Below, in pieces: positions 18,000 through 31,689 of a DNA stretch of 64,000 bases (position 1 is the stretch's first letter; each line of letters begins with the position of its first letter). The position numbers and the translations under genes were made by a program. The DNA is taken from contig LSRX01000688.1 of NCBI GenBank assembly GCA_001939145.1, positions 289,500 to 353,499 of the forward strand. Reading direction: 5' to 3'. Under the pieces are notes generated by a model. It was not told the origin of the DNA, made no database searches, and saw only the letters and a program-made list of their open reading frames with translations. Source of the DNA: Symbiodinium microadriaticum. Taxonomy: Eukaryota; Sar; Dinophyceae; Suessiales; Symbiodiniaceae.

Positions 18000-20900
18000 G
18001 TCTGTGTCAGGCCGGCTCCTTTGGCACTTTCTTCTTCTGCAAAACGCTGAAAGCTTGTGATCTGGTGTCCTAGCCACCCACCAAAGAAGAGCAAGACGAG
18101 ACGCATGCACTGATCGAGTGAAGCACTTCGAAATGGAACACAATAAAAAAACGTCAACCAATCCCAGACCCAGAATGAGGGCGCAGTGAAGAGCAGCCTG
18201 ACATTTCCTAGCTTGGAGAGCACGCCTGGGCGGTGGACTGGCAAGATAGAAACTGCACCCCTCAGCTCGAGCTGAAATGCCTGCTGTGTTGATTCACAAG
18301 ATTGCCCACAAATTTGTTGCCATGTTGGTGTGGCGTCGACAGGCTGGCCAGCTCCAGCGCTCAAAACGGCTGGCCGATGGCCAAGCTCGGTCGCTTCACC
18401 CTAGCGGGCCGACTAGCGGACTGTAGCGGACTAGTGGGCCAGCTTCCTATAGAGTGCAGGCCACTGGATCCAGAGCTGGCGCTGGCGGCAGCCAATCTGC
18501 TGGAGCGAGATCTCGCAAATGGAAAGAGCCAGCACGAGCAATGACAGGAGCGATTCGACGATGTGAGCACTGGTCGATCCTGGGTACACCCAGCTGGAGC
18601 GGTTTGGGAGCTGCTTGGGTTTAACAACCTAGAGCACCGAATTGGCTTTATCTGTCATCTTCAAAAATCCTGACTGCAAAATCCTGTAGGTCTTTTCGCA
18701 CTTATGACAGCAAGCAAGAAGTTCCACTGCTGCCACCTGATCTTCAGGCCTGTTGTCATTGGTGCAGTGTTCTGGTGGCATGGCTTCAGAAGCAGGTCAT
18801 GGCCTCCGGTGCTGCTGGTGACGGCTGGCTGATCCGCAATCAGAGGGGGCCTGCCAGGGGTCATGTATGCTGCTTGGCGTGTCGATGTTGGGTCGATATT
18901 GCATGATGTGGTTTGCTCACTCGTCCAACTCAGCCGAGGCTTGTACGGCTTGGTGACAGCACTCTTCGTTGCATACCGTCATGCTGTTCCACGGAACGAG
19001 GTCCAATCCTAACAGTCAGGGATTAAAAAATCACGAGGTCAGCACGTGACAGGTCGTCTTTATGTTTAGTCGACCAGTGCACCGATCCGAGTGAGACACG
19101 AGAATTAGTGTGACGGTTTCACGCACACACCATTGCACCTAGATCCAACCTGGACCAAGTATGACAGAGTTTTGGATGTTAGTGTCGCACCTGTATTGAT
19201 GCACTTTGCAACCCTCCTCTCGTTCTCGCTTAACGGAAGATTGCTTCGTCAATAACCGATTTTGATCAGTTTGTAACCCTATGTGAGACACGACGCTACA
19301 GTGAGCGACGGCATGTCCTTCGGGAGGATGCTGATCGGCATCTTCAACTGGTCCTCTGGTTGTTGGGAGCAACGGCAGGACGGCAGACGTAGTGGGAGGA
19401 AGCGGCCCGGGTGCCCTGGATATCCTGGCAGGCGGCGAGCAGCTTTTTGATTTCATGGAATCCACTTCTTGGCCTGTCCGGAGCATTGACGTGGAGTTGC
19501 ACCTTGTTTCAGCAGTGGTGCAAGGCTAGTCAGGCTAGTCCTGAGTTCACGCTTACGAAACGGCGTTGCAGTGAGGAATTTGGAACTGGCGAAGTCAGAG
19601 CGGCCTCGCTTCGTGCAGTTCTCGCGGCTGCGATTGCTAAACGTGGGCAGCCCTCCTAAGGCAGGACTGGGTCACTATTCTCAGAAGGTGGAGCATTTCG
19701 ACAGCATTTGAGGCCTTGCCCGAACGTGGGCTTGGGTCTTTGTGTTTGGCACTCCCCGACCTGGCGGTTGCTTGGAATGCAAGACTACGCCCTACGCCTT
19801 TTGAGCATAGCCTTCTGTGCCTCCTTTGGAATGGTCAGTGCATGCAAGCTGGAAATCTGACTCAACATGCGTGCTACCGGCATCGTGCGACAAATAAGGA
19901 AACGGAGGCGGTTGTCAATTCGCAAATTTAACAGTTGAGTCCTATCATAGGCCCTACTTGGGACAATCAGGCAAGCACTACCTGCTTTGACTCAGGTTCG
20001 TTTGCGGCCAAAGGCTCTTGCATGCATGCCAGGTGTTCCTCCGTCAATTTGCGATCCATTTTGCCGTGTCTTTGCGGCTGGTATGTCACACAGTCAGGTG
20101 AAACGAGTTAGAAAAGTCGAGGTGTGAGTTTAGGATTTGCCAATACGGAATCGCTAGTGCGTCCAGATCTTTTTCATTCTTTTCCTGCTCTGACTGACAT
20201 CTAGCTGCTTTGTTTGTTCTATCCTTGGCAATTCTGCTTTGCGCGAGCTGCGTCTCTTGCGCTCAACCTGGTCAGGTGACGTTTTTGCGACCTGGCTTGT
20301 GTCGTTTCTTCCTGGCAACTTTCTGTGTCCTGATCTGCTCCCTGTACCTGGAATGCGTCATCTGCTTCATCTCGAACCTCTTGAGTCTCTGCGCAAGTTA
20401 TAGGACAAGGGTGTCGTTCATGTTCCTGCCTGCTCAGTTCTGCATTAGCTCTGTATTCGCGATGCTTTCTCGGGGTACTTGGAACATGCTGCTGACACAG
20501 GTTTGCGCCAAACGCATATCACCAGGGAGAAATCCAGGGGACTCTCTCTCAACATCATTGGCCACGTGTTGCTCCTCACCTCCGCAGCGGCTGTCAGATT
20601 CAGCGACGTACAGTACCGTGGAGTTTAGCTGGACCCTCGGTCCGCTTACCTTCTGCGAAGCTTTCTCCCAACTGGCAGTTGATGGTTTATCTCGGCGATT
20701 CTCGGCGGTACAATGCATCTTCTTCGCACTCCTCCCAAACGAGTAGGCTCAGCCCAGTTGACTACAAGTACCCTGTCTTGGCCACTCGAGAGCTTGGCAC
20801 TGTTTGCATGATAGCCTCGCTTGAGCTTGCCTTTTGCGTACAGGGTCCGTGCAACTCCATTTGTGGGTTTGTGCTTTGATCCTTGTTTGTCCTCCTCGTG

Positions 20901-23900
20901 CTTTGCCGCGTTTTGGATCGCTGATGACTCTTCGAGTGCTGCCTAATCTGTTACCCCTGACCGAAGAAGCACAGACTCCAGCGCAGTCGGCCAAGTGCTG
21001 GCAATTCTTGAATCTCGGCATATCTTGGCAGAGACCAGAATTAAAAGGTCGCCAAGGTACATGCTGAAAGAAATGCCAGGCATTGCGGGGCGTTCATCGG
21101 TGTGGCATGTCTCCCTGACGTTCTCTTTGTTCATTGTTCCAGTTGTTGTTGGGGCTGGCGGAACAGTGAACGCTCACTTCAACTACTTACACATGGTGTT
21201 GTCAAGCCGGAGACAGGGGCATCACTGGCGTTGAAAGTCGTGACTGACGTCTGCCGCAAATCTTAAGTGCATGCTGATCCCTGTCTACACAAATCCCCGG
21301 ATTAGAAAATCTACGCGAGTTTCACTCGGAGACTTTACAGGAACTCGCGGCAATCGCGCCTTGTCCAGGTTTAAGTTGGACCTTCCTTAACCTGAACCTG
21401 CACCTCGGGTGTTTGCGAGTCGTGAAGTTCAGGCCTGCAGCCTCAAGTCAGGACCAATCGTTGACCCCGAACTCACAACGAGACCTGTGTGAAGAAAGAC
21501 ACATTTCTAGGTTGAGAACTACAGCCGCATTCTTCTCTCGTTGCTTCTCAGCGTGCTGCCAAGTGCTTCAAACTCGGGGTTGAAATCTGCAAGACTTCTG
21601 TTGCAGCTTTGCGTTCGGACACATTGCAGCCAAGCTAAGGTGTTCGGGATTCACGGAGTGCCTTAGCAGAAGTTTGCCACCGAGAGTTTCATGACCATTG
21701 ATTGCTTTACAGCTTGTCTAGGCGACTTCCTTGGAGCCAGCTTCTGCAGTTCTTGGTGCGCAGAAGGTACAAGGTGGTAAAGCAATCAGTCCTGTCATTT
21801 AGCTTGATGGAGTCAGGCGGCGCAGAGCTCGGGGTGCATGTCTTCTTCGCCGAAGGCCAGTGCAGACGAGAACAGACGTGTGTTGCAGCAGAGACTTTTG
21901 AAACATGAGGTAAGATTCTACGGTCACCCTTGTCCCAGCTATGCGAAGACGCAGTACCTGTGCGAGTGGCCGAAAGTGCTACCATTTGCTGAGGCCGGGG
22001 CTGATTACAGACATTCTTTCACTGGGCGTGGTGTGGCAGCGTCGGGCTACCGGTCTTAAGCCCGTGAAATTAGACCTGCACAGTAGGGCCAGTTGCAGAA
22101 GTTGCATCGCATGGCGGCGTGCTTGAGACCCCATTGCTAGTCGTGCTTCGGGAGCGTATGTTCCTGCTTTGTTTGGCTCCTTCCTGTGGTCCCGCGTGCA
22201 CGGTCGTCGCCCAATGATACCAGCTTCAACCTGTCCGCCGACATGTTGAGCCGGTTGCCAACACAGAGCGGGACATGGCCTGATGCATGCCAGAAGGAAG
22301 TCCAGAGCGCTGGCAGGATGCTTAATTCTGCGCGTGCACAGGTGCGGCATGATGCGGATCCCATCGAGGAGCTTCTACAAACTCTCGTCGTAGGGTGCCT
22401 GGTCGGTCATGGGCCAACCAAATCGGTAATGGAGCAGACAGAAGCCAAGCTCAGGACTTTGCTGACGAGCATGTGGAACAGGAGAAGCTCTGGAATCGGG
22501 GCAGTTCTTTCATTCCTCCAGACAGCTCCTGCAGGAATGGAGCTTGCACGATAGCTTGACACTCCTTTTCCGGTTCGTGCAGGCTCTGTGCTGCCCCCTA
22601 ACAGCAGGGTGTTGCACACTGTTGTATCGTTCCAGAAAGAGGCTGATTCGGCTGCACGGCGGTCATTTTGGATATGCAGTGGTCCAGCAGTCCTCTGTGT
22701 ACTGAGCCCGGAGAGCGCGGCTTGCTCATTGCACAGGTGGCAGGAGGGATCCTGCTGTGCTGCTACCGAGGCAATGTTGCATATCGTTGAACCCACCCAC
22801 AGCCTGTTGGTTTGGCACTGCTGCAGCCCTAGGCGAAGACACAGTTGTCTGTCTGATTGACTCAACCTGTGATGGTGTGCACGGATTCCGGAATCGGGCT
22901 TTGCTTGCAGCTGCTTTCCTGTACTGCTCGATTCCAAGCAGTCCAGCAATGCCTGGCCATAATCGTCCTTGTTGTTGGGCATTGTGTGCAACAAGAGCTG
23001 ATTCCAGCCTAGAGTCTAGAGTCGCGCTCAAGGCTGCAACATACATGCATTGCACGAGTCGCTTTTTGTGCTACGTGGCGCGGCGGGCCGGCGCTGAGGC
23101 CGACACCTTCTTGATGGATTGGGTGCTCAGACAAATGGCACTTCGACTGCTCTGCTGGGGCTCTTGCGGACCATGGCATCTCCAGCCAGGTGGGGCCAGA
23201 TGATGAGGGATTTGAAGAGAATTGACAAACTAGGGTCTGCGTCGGGGTCCAGTCGACCCGGCCGACAAGAAAGAAGTTGGAGCTCGTGGTGTAACTAGCA
23301 CAGCGTTTGGAGTAGGAACCATTTCATCCTGCACAGGCCACCTTGCTATTTTCTTTCCTGTGAAGTTTGGTCCTGAGTCTTCGGATAGTCCGCGGTGAGA
23401 GCTGGGTTTCACATGATCCAGAAGAATGAAAAGCTGAGCCCCGAGGCCTTTGCTGCCAAGCAGGTGGCTTGGCAACTCACTATGCCTGAGCCGCAGGCGT
23501 GAGTTCGGCTTCAAGACATCGCATCCATGTTCACTGATCCTTGTCGAGGTCCAGAAGCGCTTGGCACTCTATGTGGAGCAGTACAAGTGGGAAGGGCTGC
23601 AAGGGAGGCTTCTTGGGGCGAGCGAAACACTGTTCGTGCTCAAGGGCAGAGCTTTTGTGCTGTAGGAGATGCATGATCTGCGGCCGGCCTATAGTGGCAA
23701 ACGCTCTTCAGGTCGTATCCATGTGCTAGAATTGCTCAAGATCCGCTAAGGTGACTTGTTAAGATGGCTCTTCTACTTTTGCAATCTCCGGCCTGGGCAA
23801 ACAACATTATCAGTCTGCAACTTCGTCAAAACAACTTGTATCAAAACCGTAAACCCAAAAGCTCTTGAGAATCACAACCCAGTTGTAAACCTCGTCAAGC

Positions 23901-26408
23901 AAGACGTCCCCTGCCAGAGCATCCGCAAGGGGCAACAACTTCAATGCTGAACCGCGCGGCCTGCGGTTTCCCTAACGCAAGGCGAAGAGATGCCAAGAGC
24001 CATAGCTTCCTTTTTTTCAATGACAGGATCACGTTCCCTCGCGAAAATAACGGACAAGTAACGGACAAGTCAGGAAAAGCATGCCAGCGCGCTTGACAAA
24101 ACAAATTTCTCGACAACAATTTCGTTTGTCACTTCGTCCAAGATGCCTGGCTCTCTGCCAAAGCATGGTTTTGTGATGTCGCCAAGAGTTGGTGGCAGCA
24201 TGTGTGCAGGCCGACAGATGTGCGGCGGCCTCAGGATGTGACCGTTAAGAAGGGACAACGTGGCAGCTGCTTTTGGCTAGCTTGCAAGGTTGGTCTTACG
24301 CTCCATGTTGTGGTCGCGAGTGCCTGGAATGTACTTTCGGGCTGTTCTACAGGCGTCTGTTTTTTGAAGATGTTTTTGACGATGCAGAACGTGCTGTTTG
24401 CACATCGACTGTGCTTGGACTAGGGTTGTTACGAGCAACGGGGCCGCGCTGAGTTTGTGTGTGTGTCAGTTGCTTCGCTGAACTGAGCTTTCGAGCAGGC
24501 TTTCCTTCGCGAGTCCCGGCCTCGGTTGGCTTCTGCGGTGAAGTTTCTGACCCTGAATGAAGTCTTTGTTCAGGAATTCCCAAGCAGTCGCCCTCAACTT
24601 TCGTTTTGCAAACGATGTCGGCTTCGTGCCCTACTCCGAATCTTGGAGGCATCACAATCCGTGGCAGCGAAGCCGATCAGGCAACCCAAAGACTTTTGTC
24701 AGAACAAGGACATGGCGCTTCACCGTTGTGGTGTGCTGGTCCCCAACGACTTAACGATGTCTGCATTCTCAGAGGCGGGTCAAACAGACTTCAGTTTAAG
24801 GGTCCTGACCTGGCAGCAAAAGCATTGCCCGCCAGGCCTTTGCAATGGGGCTTCCTCTTTTTCTTCCTTCCGACGAGTGGCTGTACAGGACTGTTGTGCG
24901 AGTTATGTCCTTGGTAGATGAAGGCACGCATTTTGCCTCAAGGCTGCAGAAATCGGTGCCGTATGGCTTTATGGTCCATGGAACTTCTCTATTGTTTGCT
25001 GCACCTGATCACGATGGGCTGCAAAGTTGGCAGCTTAGGTTGCCGGATTCCGGTGCAACCTGGGAGAACTATCTCTTCACAGTCTGCGGCATAGCTGAGG
25101 CAGTTCGCTGCCGCCGGCTTGGCACGAAAAGTCGCAATCCGTATTGGCGGTAATGAGCTGGCTCAGGCACGGGCCAGTCTTGTAGCGAACACTGCGCCAG
25201 TGAGAGCTGTCAGGTTGTCAGACTTTTCTACATGGCCCGCAACGCTCCGCTTCAGCTCCATACCGGATCTTCTTGAAGGCACAGCGACCTCTTAAAGGAG
25301 TCAGCTGCCACACTCTGCCACACCGGTTGTGCAGGCCTGGTGACGACAGATTTCCGATCTGTCAGTCACAGGATGCTTCGGTGGACCTCCGCAAAGAAGG
25401 ACGAGGTCGGTGCGAGCCTGGCCCGTCCATGCAAACTACCCACGTAATGCCACGTCACTGTCGTTCATCTGCCACGCTGCAAAACCTTCTTTGTCTTGGT
25501 GTCGAGTCTCTGTTCCGGGACCAACCATCCTGACACGTGAATCAAGGATCGGAGTTTGGAGATTCAGAAAGGAAGATTTCAAATTACAGGTTCAGAGTTA
25601 AGAAAGGTCCAGGACAAGAGCCGACACTTCCCCGAATCGCAACTGCTTGTGATGTTCTTAGCGAAGCTCAGCTTTCTTCCAGACCTTGCGCCGATGGGCC
25701 GGGCTTCTGAGAGGTGGGGGCACGCTGCGCCGTTTTACATGAGTACGTCGTGAGTGTGAAGCAATCCGAAGCACAGCAAAGCAGAGGCATGCATGATGGT
25801 TCTGCTTGGTCGGACTCCGAGCCGAGGTTCGTTTTTATAATTCCATGGGCCAAGAGGGGCAAATGCTACATCATAGCAACCTTCAGGATGGAGCACGGGG
25901 CAAAACAGTCCGAGGAGGTGATGGATTCCAGCAGGTGGTGTTTGCTTTTGAGTGCTCGGCCAGTCCTTCATTGCTGGTGCGTGGCTTGCTCAGGGACGAT
26001 CTGCTCTATGCAGCATTGGCATGCGAGCACGTCGTCGCCTCTATCTCTCAGGACTGTCTTTGTGGTAACAAATTTCAATACTGACACGTCTCTCCAAGGA
26101 GACATTTGACAAATTCGGATGGCCAAGTTTCCGCGCAGTTCTCGAGATGGATGCAGTCTAGAGCTTGAAAATGCCTGAATCTAGAAACTGATTTTAGCAT
26201 AATCGAACGGCTCGCTTGATTCGACACGCGCTAGGTTAACGGTTTTGCGACGAAGAACAGCGCTGCCTTCACTGAGCTTGCCATTTCTGCGTTACGACAG
26301 GTGCGAACCTTTGGCAGAGCCGCTGTCCAGAATTCCTTATGGCAATTGAGCCAGTGAGCGCCAGTGCAATGCCTTATGTCAGCATACGCTTGAGTCACCA
26401 TGGCGAAT
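18000..26408. other. Gene-poor region, nothing recognised
   Basis: About 8.4 kb with only short, overlapping open frames and no domain I can name. Frames at 22186-22554 and 24845-25153 on the plus strand have somewhat protein-like composition and might be single exons, but nothing supports a product. No tRNA, rRNA, long repeat or LTR pair was noticed. Confidence 0.35.
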
Positions 26409-26424
26409 GCCATTTTGGCTCAAG
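26409..26424 (+). other. Dinoflagellate spliced-leader relict
   Basis: GCCATTTTGGCTCAAG is identical to the last 16 bases of the 22-base dinoflagellate spliced leader (DCCGTAGCCATTTTGGCTCAAG). The leader is added to mRNAs by trans-splicing, so finding it in genomic DNA marks a mature mRNA that was reverse transcribed and reinserted. It stands 63 bases before the ATG of a protein-like frame on the same strand. Confidence 0.8.
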
Positions 26425-26487
26425 CAACTGGTGTTCGCGCACAGCACTTCTGTGATTGAACAACTTTCCCGCTCGCCTTTGCGCACC

Positions 26488-26790
26488 ATGGCCGCGCCAG
26501 CTACCCCTGCTGAAGCTTGGACCGTTGTTGAGGAATTTGCGGCAACAAGGCAGTTGCCGGAGATCGATGCTGCCTCGTTCTTGGGCCTTTGACAGGGGAT
26601 CGTCGACAACATCACCAGGGACGATGTTTTTGCCAGGCTCGAGGAGATGCAAAAGACCGTGGCCCGCCTCAACCTGGGTGAAGATGAGGATACTGCGCAT
26701 GCGGACCAGGTGATGAGTGGGCGGACTCGCTTGGGCATTGTGGCGCGACTGGTGCCATGGCAGAACCGGTGGCCGGCTTTGTGACGTCTT
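26488..26790 (+). pseudogene. Broken 5' coding segment downstream of the spliced-leader relict
   Basis: From the ATG at 26488 the frame reads MAAPATPAEAWTVVEEFAAT and continues to an in-frame TGA at about 26590. The same frame then goes on as QGIVDNITRDDVFARLEEMQK and VARLNLGEDEDTA, so one nonsense codon interrupts a helical acidic protein. The spliced-leader relict 63 bases upstream fits a 5' untranslated leader. RT motifs of a DIRS-like element follow about 1.1 kb further on the same strand, so this may be the first ORF of that element. I do not recognise the protein itself. Confidence 0.45.
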
Positions 26791-27899
26791 GATGACGCCA
26801 TCCCAAGATGCTGGTGGGGTGGCTTTGGGCCCGAGCCGCCCCTTGGCTGGTTTCGTTGCCGGATGGCTTTTCCGCGGTCGGTGTGATCCGCACCATGCCC
26901 CAGAACGGGCTGGTTGCAGTTCCACGGTGGACCAGTCAGATGGGTGCGTGCCATGTTTGAGACATCCACCGAGGCCCGGACCTTAGCTGCCTCGGGAGTG
27001 TCGCCCAGGACTTCGGGGTCAAAGGCACCCACGTCCTGGCGGCTCTTAAGTGATGCTGCAATTGCGCAATAGCATTCGCCACCTCTTGCCCTCGATCTTC
27101 ATCTCCACCAGGCAGGGTGCCATGTCCACCGGGTTGGCGTCTTGTCCACAGCATGCACTTGTTGGTACCCTGGACCCAGGCTCCGTAGCAATGCAAGCAC
27201 ATCTTTTCCGATGGCTGTCTGCCTGGCTTCGGGGACCAGGTCTCACCGCCGCAGTGGGGTTCACAGTGGCTGGTGTTTTCAGGAACGCCCGGTGCTGGCG
27301 CTGTTTTTGCGCGATGTGGTAGCTGGTGGGTTTCGAGCACCCGCTTCACGCCGCCACGGTTGAGTGCCTTGCACATCAAAGGTCAGACCAATTGTGAAGT
27401 TGTAGGTTGGTGCAGAGGCATGTCGCCATTTGCAGACCTGGCCTTGGCGGCGTTGATCAAGGCTGATCAGGTTGAGTTTCAGGGAAGGCTTCCAGGATCT
27501 GAGAGCTGTAGTGTTCCACACCGAGGTGCACTTGCGAGCGGCTGGCGACTGGCTCGATGCCGCAGGATCTTCCGGTTCGAGTGCTAGAGAAAGGACGCAG
27601 GAGGGCACCTCTCCTTGCCCCCCATATGTGCCAGGCTCGTCAGCAACATTAGCCGGGGGACCCCTTGCAGGAATTGATGAATTATCTGACTGACAAAATC
27701 AGGACAATTTTCGATGGCTCCAAGAACGGTGCCAATGAGCACATTCAGAACAATACCAAAGACAAGACTTCGTCTCCGACTGTCATGGACTGTGTCCACG
27801 TTATCCACTGGCTCATGGCAGCAGGGGCCAAACAAGAAGGGGGCGGGGGACACGAGAAGGAGGAATCAAGCATCCACCGATAAAGGCCAGATGAGGAGA

Positions 27900-28350
27900 C
27901 CGAACGGCTCATCCTCAAAGCCGACGTCACTGAGGCCCACCGCTGCATGAAGGTTTTGCGGCGAGGTTGGCGGTTCCAGCTATAGCGAAGCTGGGGCAGG
28001 AATGTTTCGTCAACAAGGTGGGAACGTATGGAATGGCCAGCGCCCAGCTCTATGGGGGTCGGATGGCTGCGCTGCTGCTTCGACTCCTCTACTCAACTCC
28101 CTTTCTCTTTCAATTGATTGGCAATTCGTTTTTGTTGATGACTTCCTTTGGCTCCTCCGAGTCCGGAAGTCAGGAGTTTTGGGAACCGCCATTCTTCTTA
28201 CCCTGCTTGCTTTTGGGACTCCGCTGGAATAAGACTCTGATGGCTCAGGTAAGGTGTTCACGCCCAAGGACATCGAGAAGGGACTTGGGAGACTCCACTG
28301 GGCTACGACCTGCTGCCCCCTGACCAAGTCTCTGCTTCAGCCCAGGCTTT
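27900..28350 (+). pseudogene. Reverse transcriptase relic
   Basis: Frameshifted RT motifs lie in order. ILKADVTEAHRCMKVL (motif A, near 27.92 kb) ends at a stop. KVGTYGMASAQLYGGRMAALLLRLLY is motif B. DWQFVFVDDFLWLL is motif C (Asp-Asp at 28137-28142), followed by LAFGTPLEWNKT. FTPKDIEKGLGRLHWATTCCPL is the thumb, ending near 28.35 kb. At least two frame changes are needed. The VDDF box and the GTPL-x-WNKT strand fit the DIRS-like RTs common in dinoflagellates. Downstream the RNase H is missing and a non-LTR element begins, consistent with a later insertion. Confidence 0.65.
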
Positions 28351-28369
28351 CCTCGATCAGGGTTATGAT

Positions 28370-29950
28370 GACTACGGCAAAGGGTCCTCAACGGATAAGG
28401 GCTCCGGAAAAGGCAACCAGACCCCCAAATGCAACGATTACACAGAATCCTGGAATCCCCAAATGGTAGTAAGCGTTCCGCCGCCTCGTACCAAAGTTGG
28501 TCCCAGAAGCAGGGAGACTGGTCGGATCACCGTGGATCCCGGAGAGGAGGACAGAAAGGCAACTCCAAAACCCAACCCAGAGGCTCCTGGAAAGAGGGAG
28601 ACCGCGACTCTCGGACGAATTGGAAGAAAGATGATGATCAAGACAACCGTGATGATTGGGGCTCCGGTTGGAATTCCTGGGCCCTCTCCCGGACTCATTC
28701 AATCCCCCTCTTCGAATCCCCCAGCTCGAACCAAGCACAGCCACAGCATCCTAAAATTCAGCCAGTCTTTGTTTGTGCAACGTGCTCCTGTGCCCTAGGA
28801 CTGTAAAGACCATCCAGCTCCCCCCGGCTTTATGTGGAAAGATACTGTCCCATGGCAGTCCTTGATTTGCCCTTGCGCCAACAATTCCCAACAGCTTTGT
28901 AACCAACCGTTAGGTCATGCCCAAGACTGTTCCTTTTGCCAAGAAATTGACTCGTAGATACTGGTCCTCTAAGCAGGCCCAGAACTCGTGGACCTCGCTC
29001 CCCACACCCACTAAGTGTATGATACTCCAATTGGACGGTGTTCTCTTTGACCTCGACCCCATCATGCAAGCGCCCGACGTCACTACCCAATTTATTCAGC
29101 CAATTGCCAAACAACTACGCAAATACCCAATACTCTGACCACACCCCGCAGCAACATGCAGCATACTGGGTGAGCAGCATATTTACAGCCGAGCTTAGCA
29201 GCCTCATTCCCCCACCTAGGCTAACCAGATTTCCATGGAGCAAGCCCAGTGGGGGAATGACAGAACAGCAGATGTGAACATGTGGGGCCCCCTGTTCGGC
29301 CCGGTCCTTCAAGCTACCCTTTATATTGCATCCTGGTTTGCCCAGTACTTCAAGGAAGTCTGGAACGAGCACTTTGATACCTTTGTTCAGCCTTACAGCT
29401 AGGCGAATGGGCCAGAAAGGCCGATGTTTCACATGCCCCGATGATCCCCTGCTCCCGATCTTGCCTGTGCCCAACAGCCTTTAGAATGGTTACTGGTTAC
29501 TCACCAGCGCCTGGTCCCGAACCTCAACAGACTTGTTCCAAACACTAGCAGAAGATACGACAGCACCCTGAAAACCTGTGTTCTAGCCACCCCCCCTTTT
29601 GACAACAAAGGAAGGCTTTGGGTCGCTTTTCTTTGATGGAATCTATTGGCAGATTGCCGCCGTTTACGGGCTTCTTCGAGACCCGAAACAATCACAACTG
29701 CAGGCCCCCAACAACGAACTGGTCAAACTCCCCGAGTACATCCTACCTCTCCCCAACTTCACCAATGACGAAATCCAGGCAGTCAAGTGGAGAGCTCATG
29801 TCATGTCAACAAAGGCAGCATTGTGGAAGCCACCATGCTAGCCCTAGCAGAGGGTGGAGCTCACTGGCTTACCTGGAAAACCGCGTGGGCTATGTTCCAA
29901 CATCAGCACAGGGACACTCGACACCCTGAAGTTCAAGTAGTTTCGGTTTA
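28370..29950 (+). pseudogene. LINE ORF1-like region
   Basis: Charged low-complexity text (DDYGKGSSTDKGSGKGNQ, then QKQGDWSDHRGSRRGGQ and WKEGDRDSRTNWKKDDDQD) is followed by FVCATCSCALGL. A cysteine-rich stretch comes next (CPCANNSQQLCNQPLGHAQD, then CSFCQEI). Further frames at 29.0-29.9 kb (TKCMILQLDGVLFDLDPI; FDGIYWQIAAVYGLLRDP) have protein-like composition. ORF1 proteins of LINEs bind RNA, and basic/acidic repeats with Cys clusters fit that. At least three frame changes occur. The assignment rests mainly on position before the endonuclease. Confidence 0.35.
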
Positions 29951-31157
29951 CTGACTCTCTCCCCCTCCTTTGGGGGGAATTTTTCAGCGGGTCCTCCGAG
30001 GCCCCAGCAGCCCTCCTTGAAGCTGTAACAGGCTCAAACCAACCCGAATCAGAACACCCCCGTAGTTTCCCCGTTTCCCGACCTGCTATCCCATATTCCG
30101 GACTTACGTAGCCAACTGATTGTCAATACGGAACAGATTGCCATTATTACTTTCACAGGGAGAAAGAAGATTGCCATTAAGTAGTCCCGCAGTGGACACA
30201 CAATTGCGATTAACTCAACGATTGCCATTATCCCCACGGGGAAATCACAGATTGCCAATCTGCCGCCGGCCTTGGCCAGCGCACGCTCTAAGCTTCGGCC
30301 CTACATGGGCCCGGGTGCTACAAGAGGGACTAAGACAAGGGGACTAAGACAAGTCCCCAGTGCCAGCCTTGTCTCTTCCTTTGCCCTCGGAAGCCTTTTG
30401 CCGTTCAGGTTCAGGGTTCTGAGAGGCTAGTTTTGGTTCAGGAGAAGTCGTCACATTTTGCCACGGGCCGTCGTGACGCTGCTGCGAACTCTTGGTTTGT
30501 CGCACGTAAAACGAGGAACCGTCTTTTGCATGCTTTGAGGGGAAACCATTGGTGTAGACTTTGTAACTGCTCTTTAATTTACCACACTTTTGATTATACT
30601 CCAGAAACCTCTAGGACTGTTCTTGTCTGCCTTGGGAATGGTATGGCAGTTCACAAAGCGCATTCCTGCGCAGCGCATCTTTGACTATGGTATTACAGAC
30701 GAGGCAGCTACTCCGTAGATCATGGAAGCAAAGCCCGCAACCTTTTACCGCCATCTCTGTGCTGCGAGAGCCGCCAGCGGCACGCCGGGGGCCACTGCCA
30801 GTCCAAACACCTATTTCGTAACTTCTTTGGACTACATAACGGCGCAAACCGCCACACCATTAACGAGGCTAGTGTCCAACGCACGCTATGCTTAGCCGAC
30901 AATCTAAGTTTCAAGCGCACGCAGCATTCTGAATCTAGACGCCAATACCGTAAGTGGATCCAAGACTCACGGGACAGTGGAAAATTTACCCTATCCCCCC
31001 CGGCTACTCCGGAAAGGGCAATGAACAGCCCAGCGCAAGTTCAAAGAGCCTATGGCAAGACATTGGCGCCGACAATAGGATCACGCGCACATCTTTTTAG
31101 AGCCCATGTGCCGCAATCCATGCTCGATTTGCCGCATTAGCGCCCCGAACACAATCA

Positions 31158-31545
31158 ACTGCATATTGTGACTTTCAATATCGAGACCCTTACGGGTCAC
31201 GGCAAACAAGAATGCTTGGCTGATTTCACAACAGCTTATTCAATTGAGATCCTGGCGCGACAGGAGACCAAGTCTTCCGCTTCAGATGGGCGTGGGATTT
31301 TACGGCCTGCCACATCGTCTTCCTCTGATCGTTGATTTTCTCCCACACTCTGGCCGCATTGCGGTCCTCACCTTGCGAACCCTGGCCACTCCGTCACAAC
31401 CTACGAGCTCCGACTTCGCATGCCTGGACCATGTTCCTCACCGCTCTTCACAATTTTAGTTCTTCCTCGACCAAACCAACGTGGACCTTGGTTTCATGTC
31501 ATAGGCACTTCCCGCTTTCCTTTAATGTCACTTTCGACCGTTTCA
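31158..31545 (+). pseudogene. LINE apurinic/apyrimidinic-like endonuclease, decayed
   Basis: LHIVTFNIETLTG is the first strand and metal-binding Asn motif of the exonuclease-endonuclease-phosphatase fold. EILARQET carries the next catalytic Glu. After a frame change, GRIAVLTLRTL continues, and CHRHFPLSFNVTFDRF may be the remnant of the terminal SDH motif (first two residues changed). The expected GDFN box is not found, so the middle is deleted or scrambled. This enzyme would nick target DNA for target-primed reverse transcription. Confidence 0.6.
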
Positions 31546-31689
31546 CTAAACCACCCAAGAAACCGCTCCCTAAAATCACTCCGCCTCGTACCAAAGAAGA
31601 CCAGATTTGCTTTTCGAAAATCCTTCGCCGAGGCGTTTTCCGAAATCACAGGCCAACCCGCATATACCTTCGGCCTCGAACTTCTCAAC

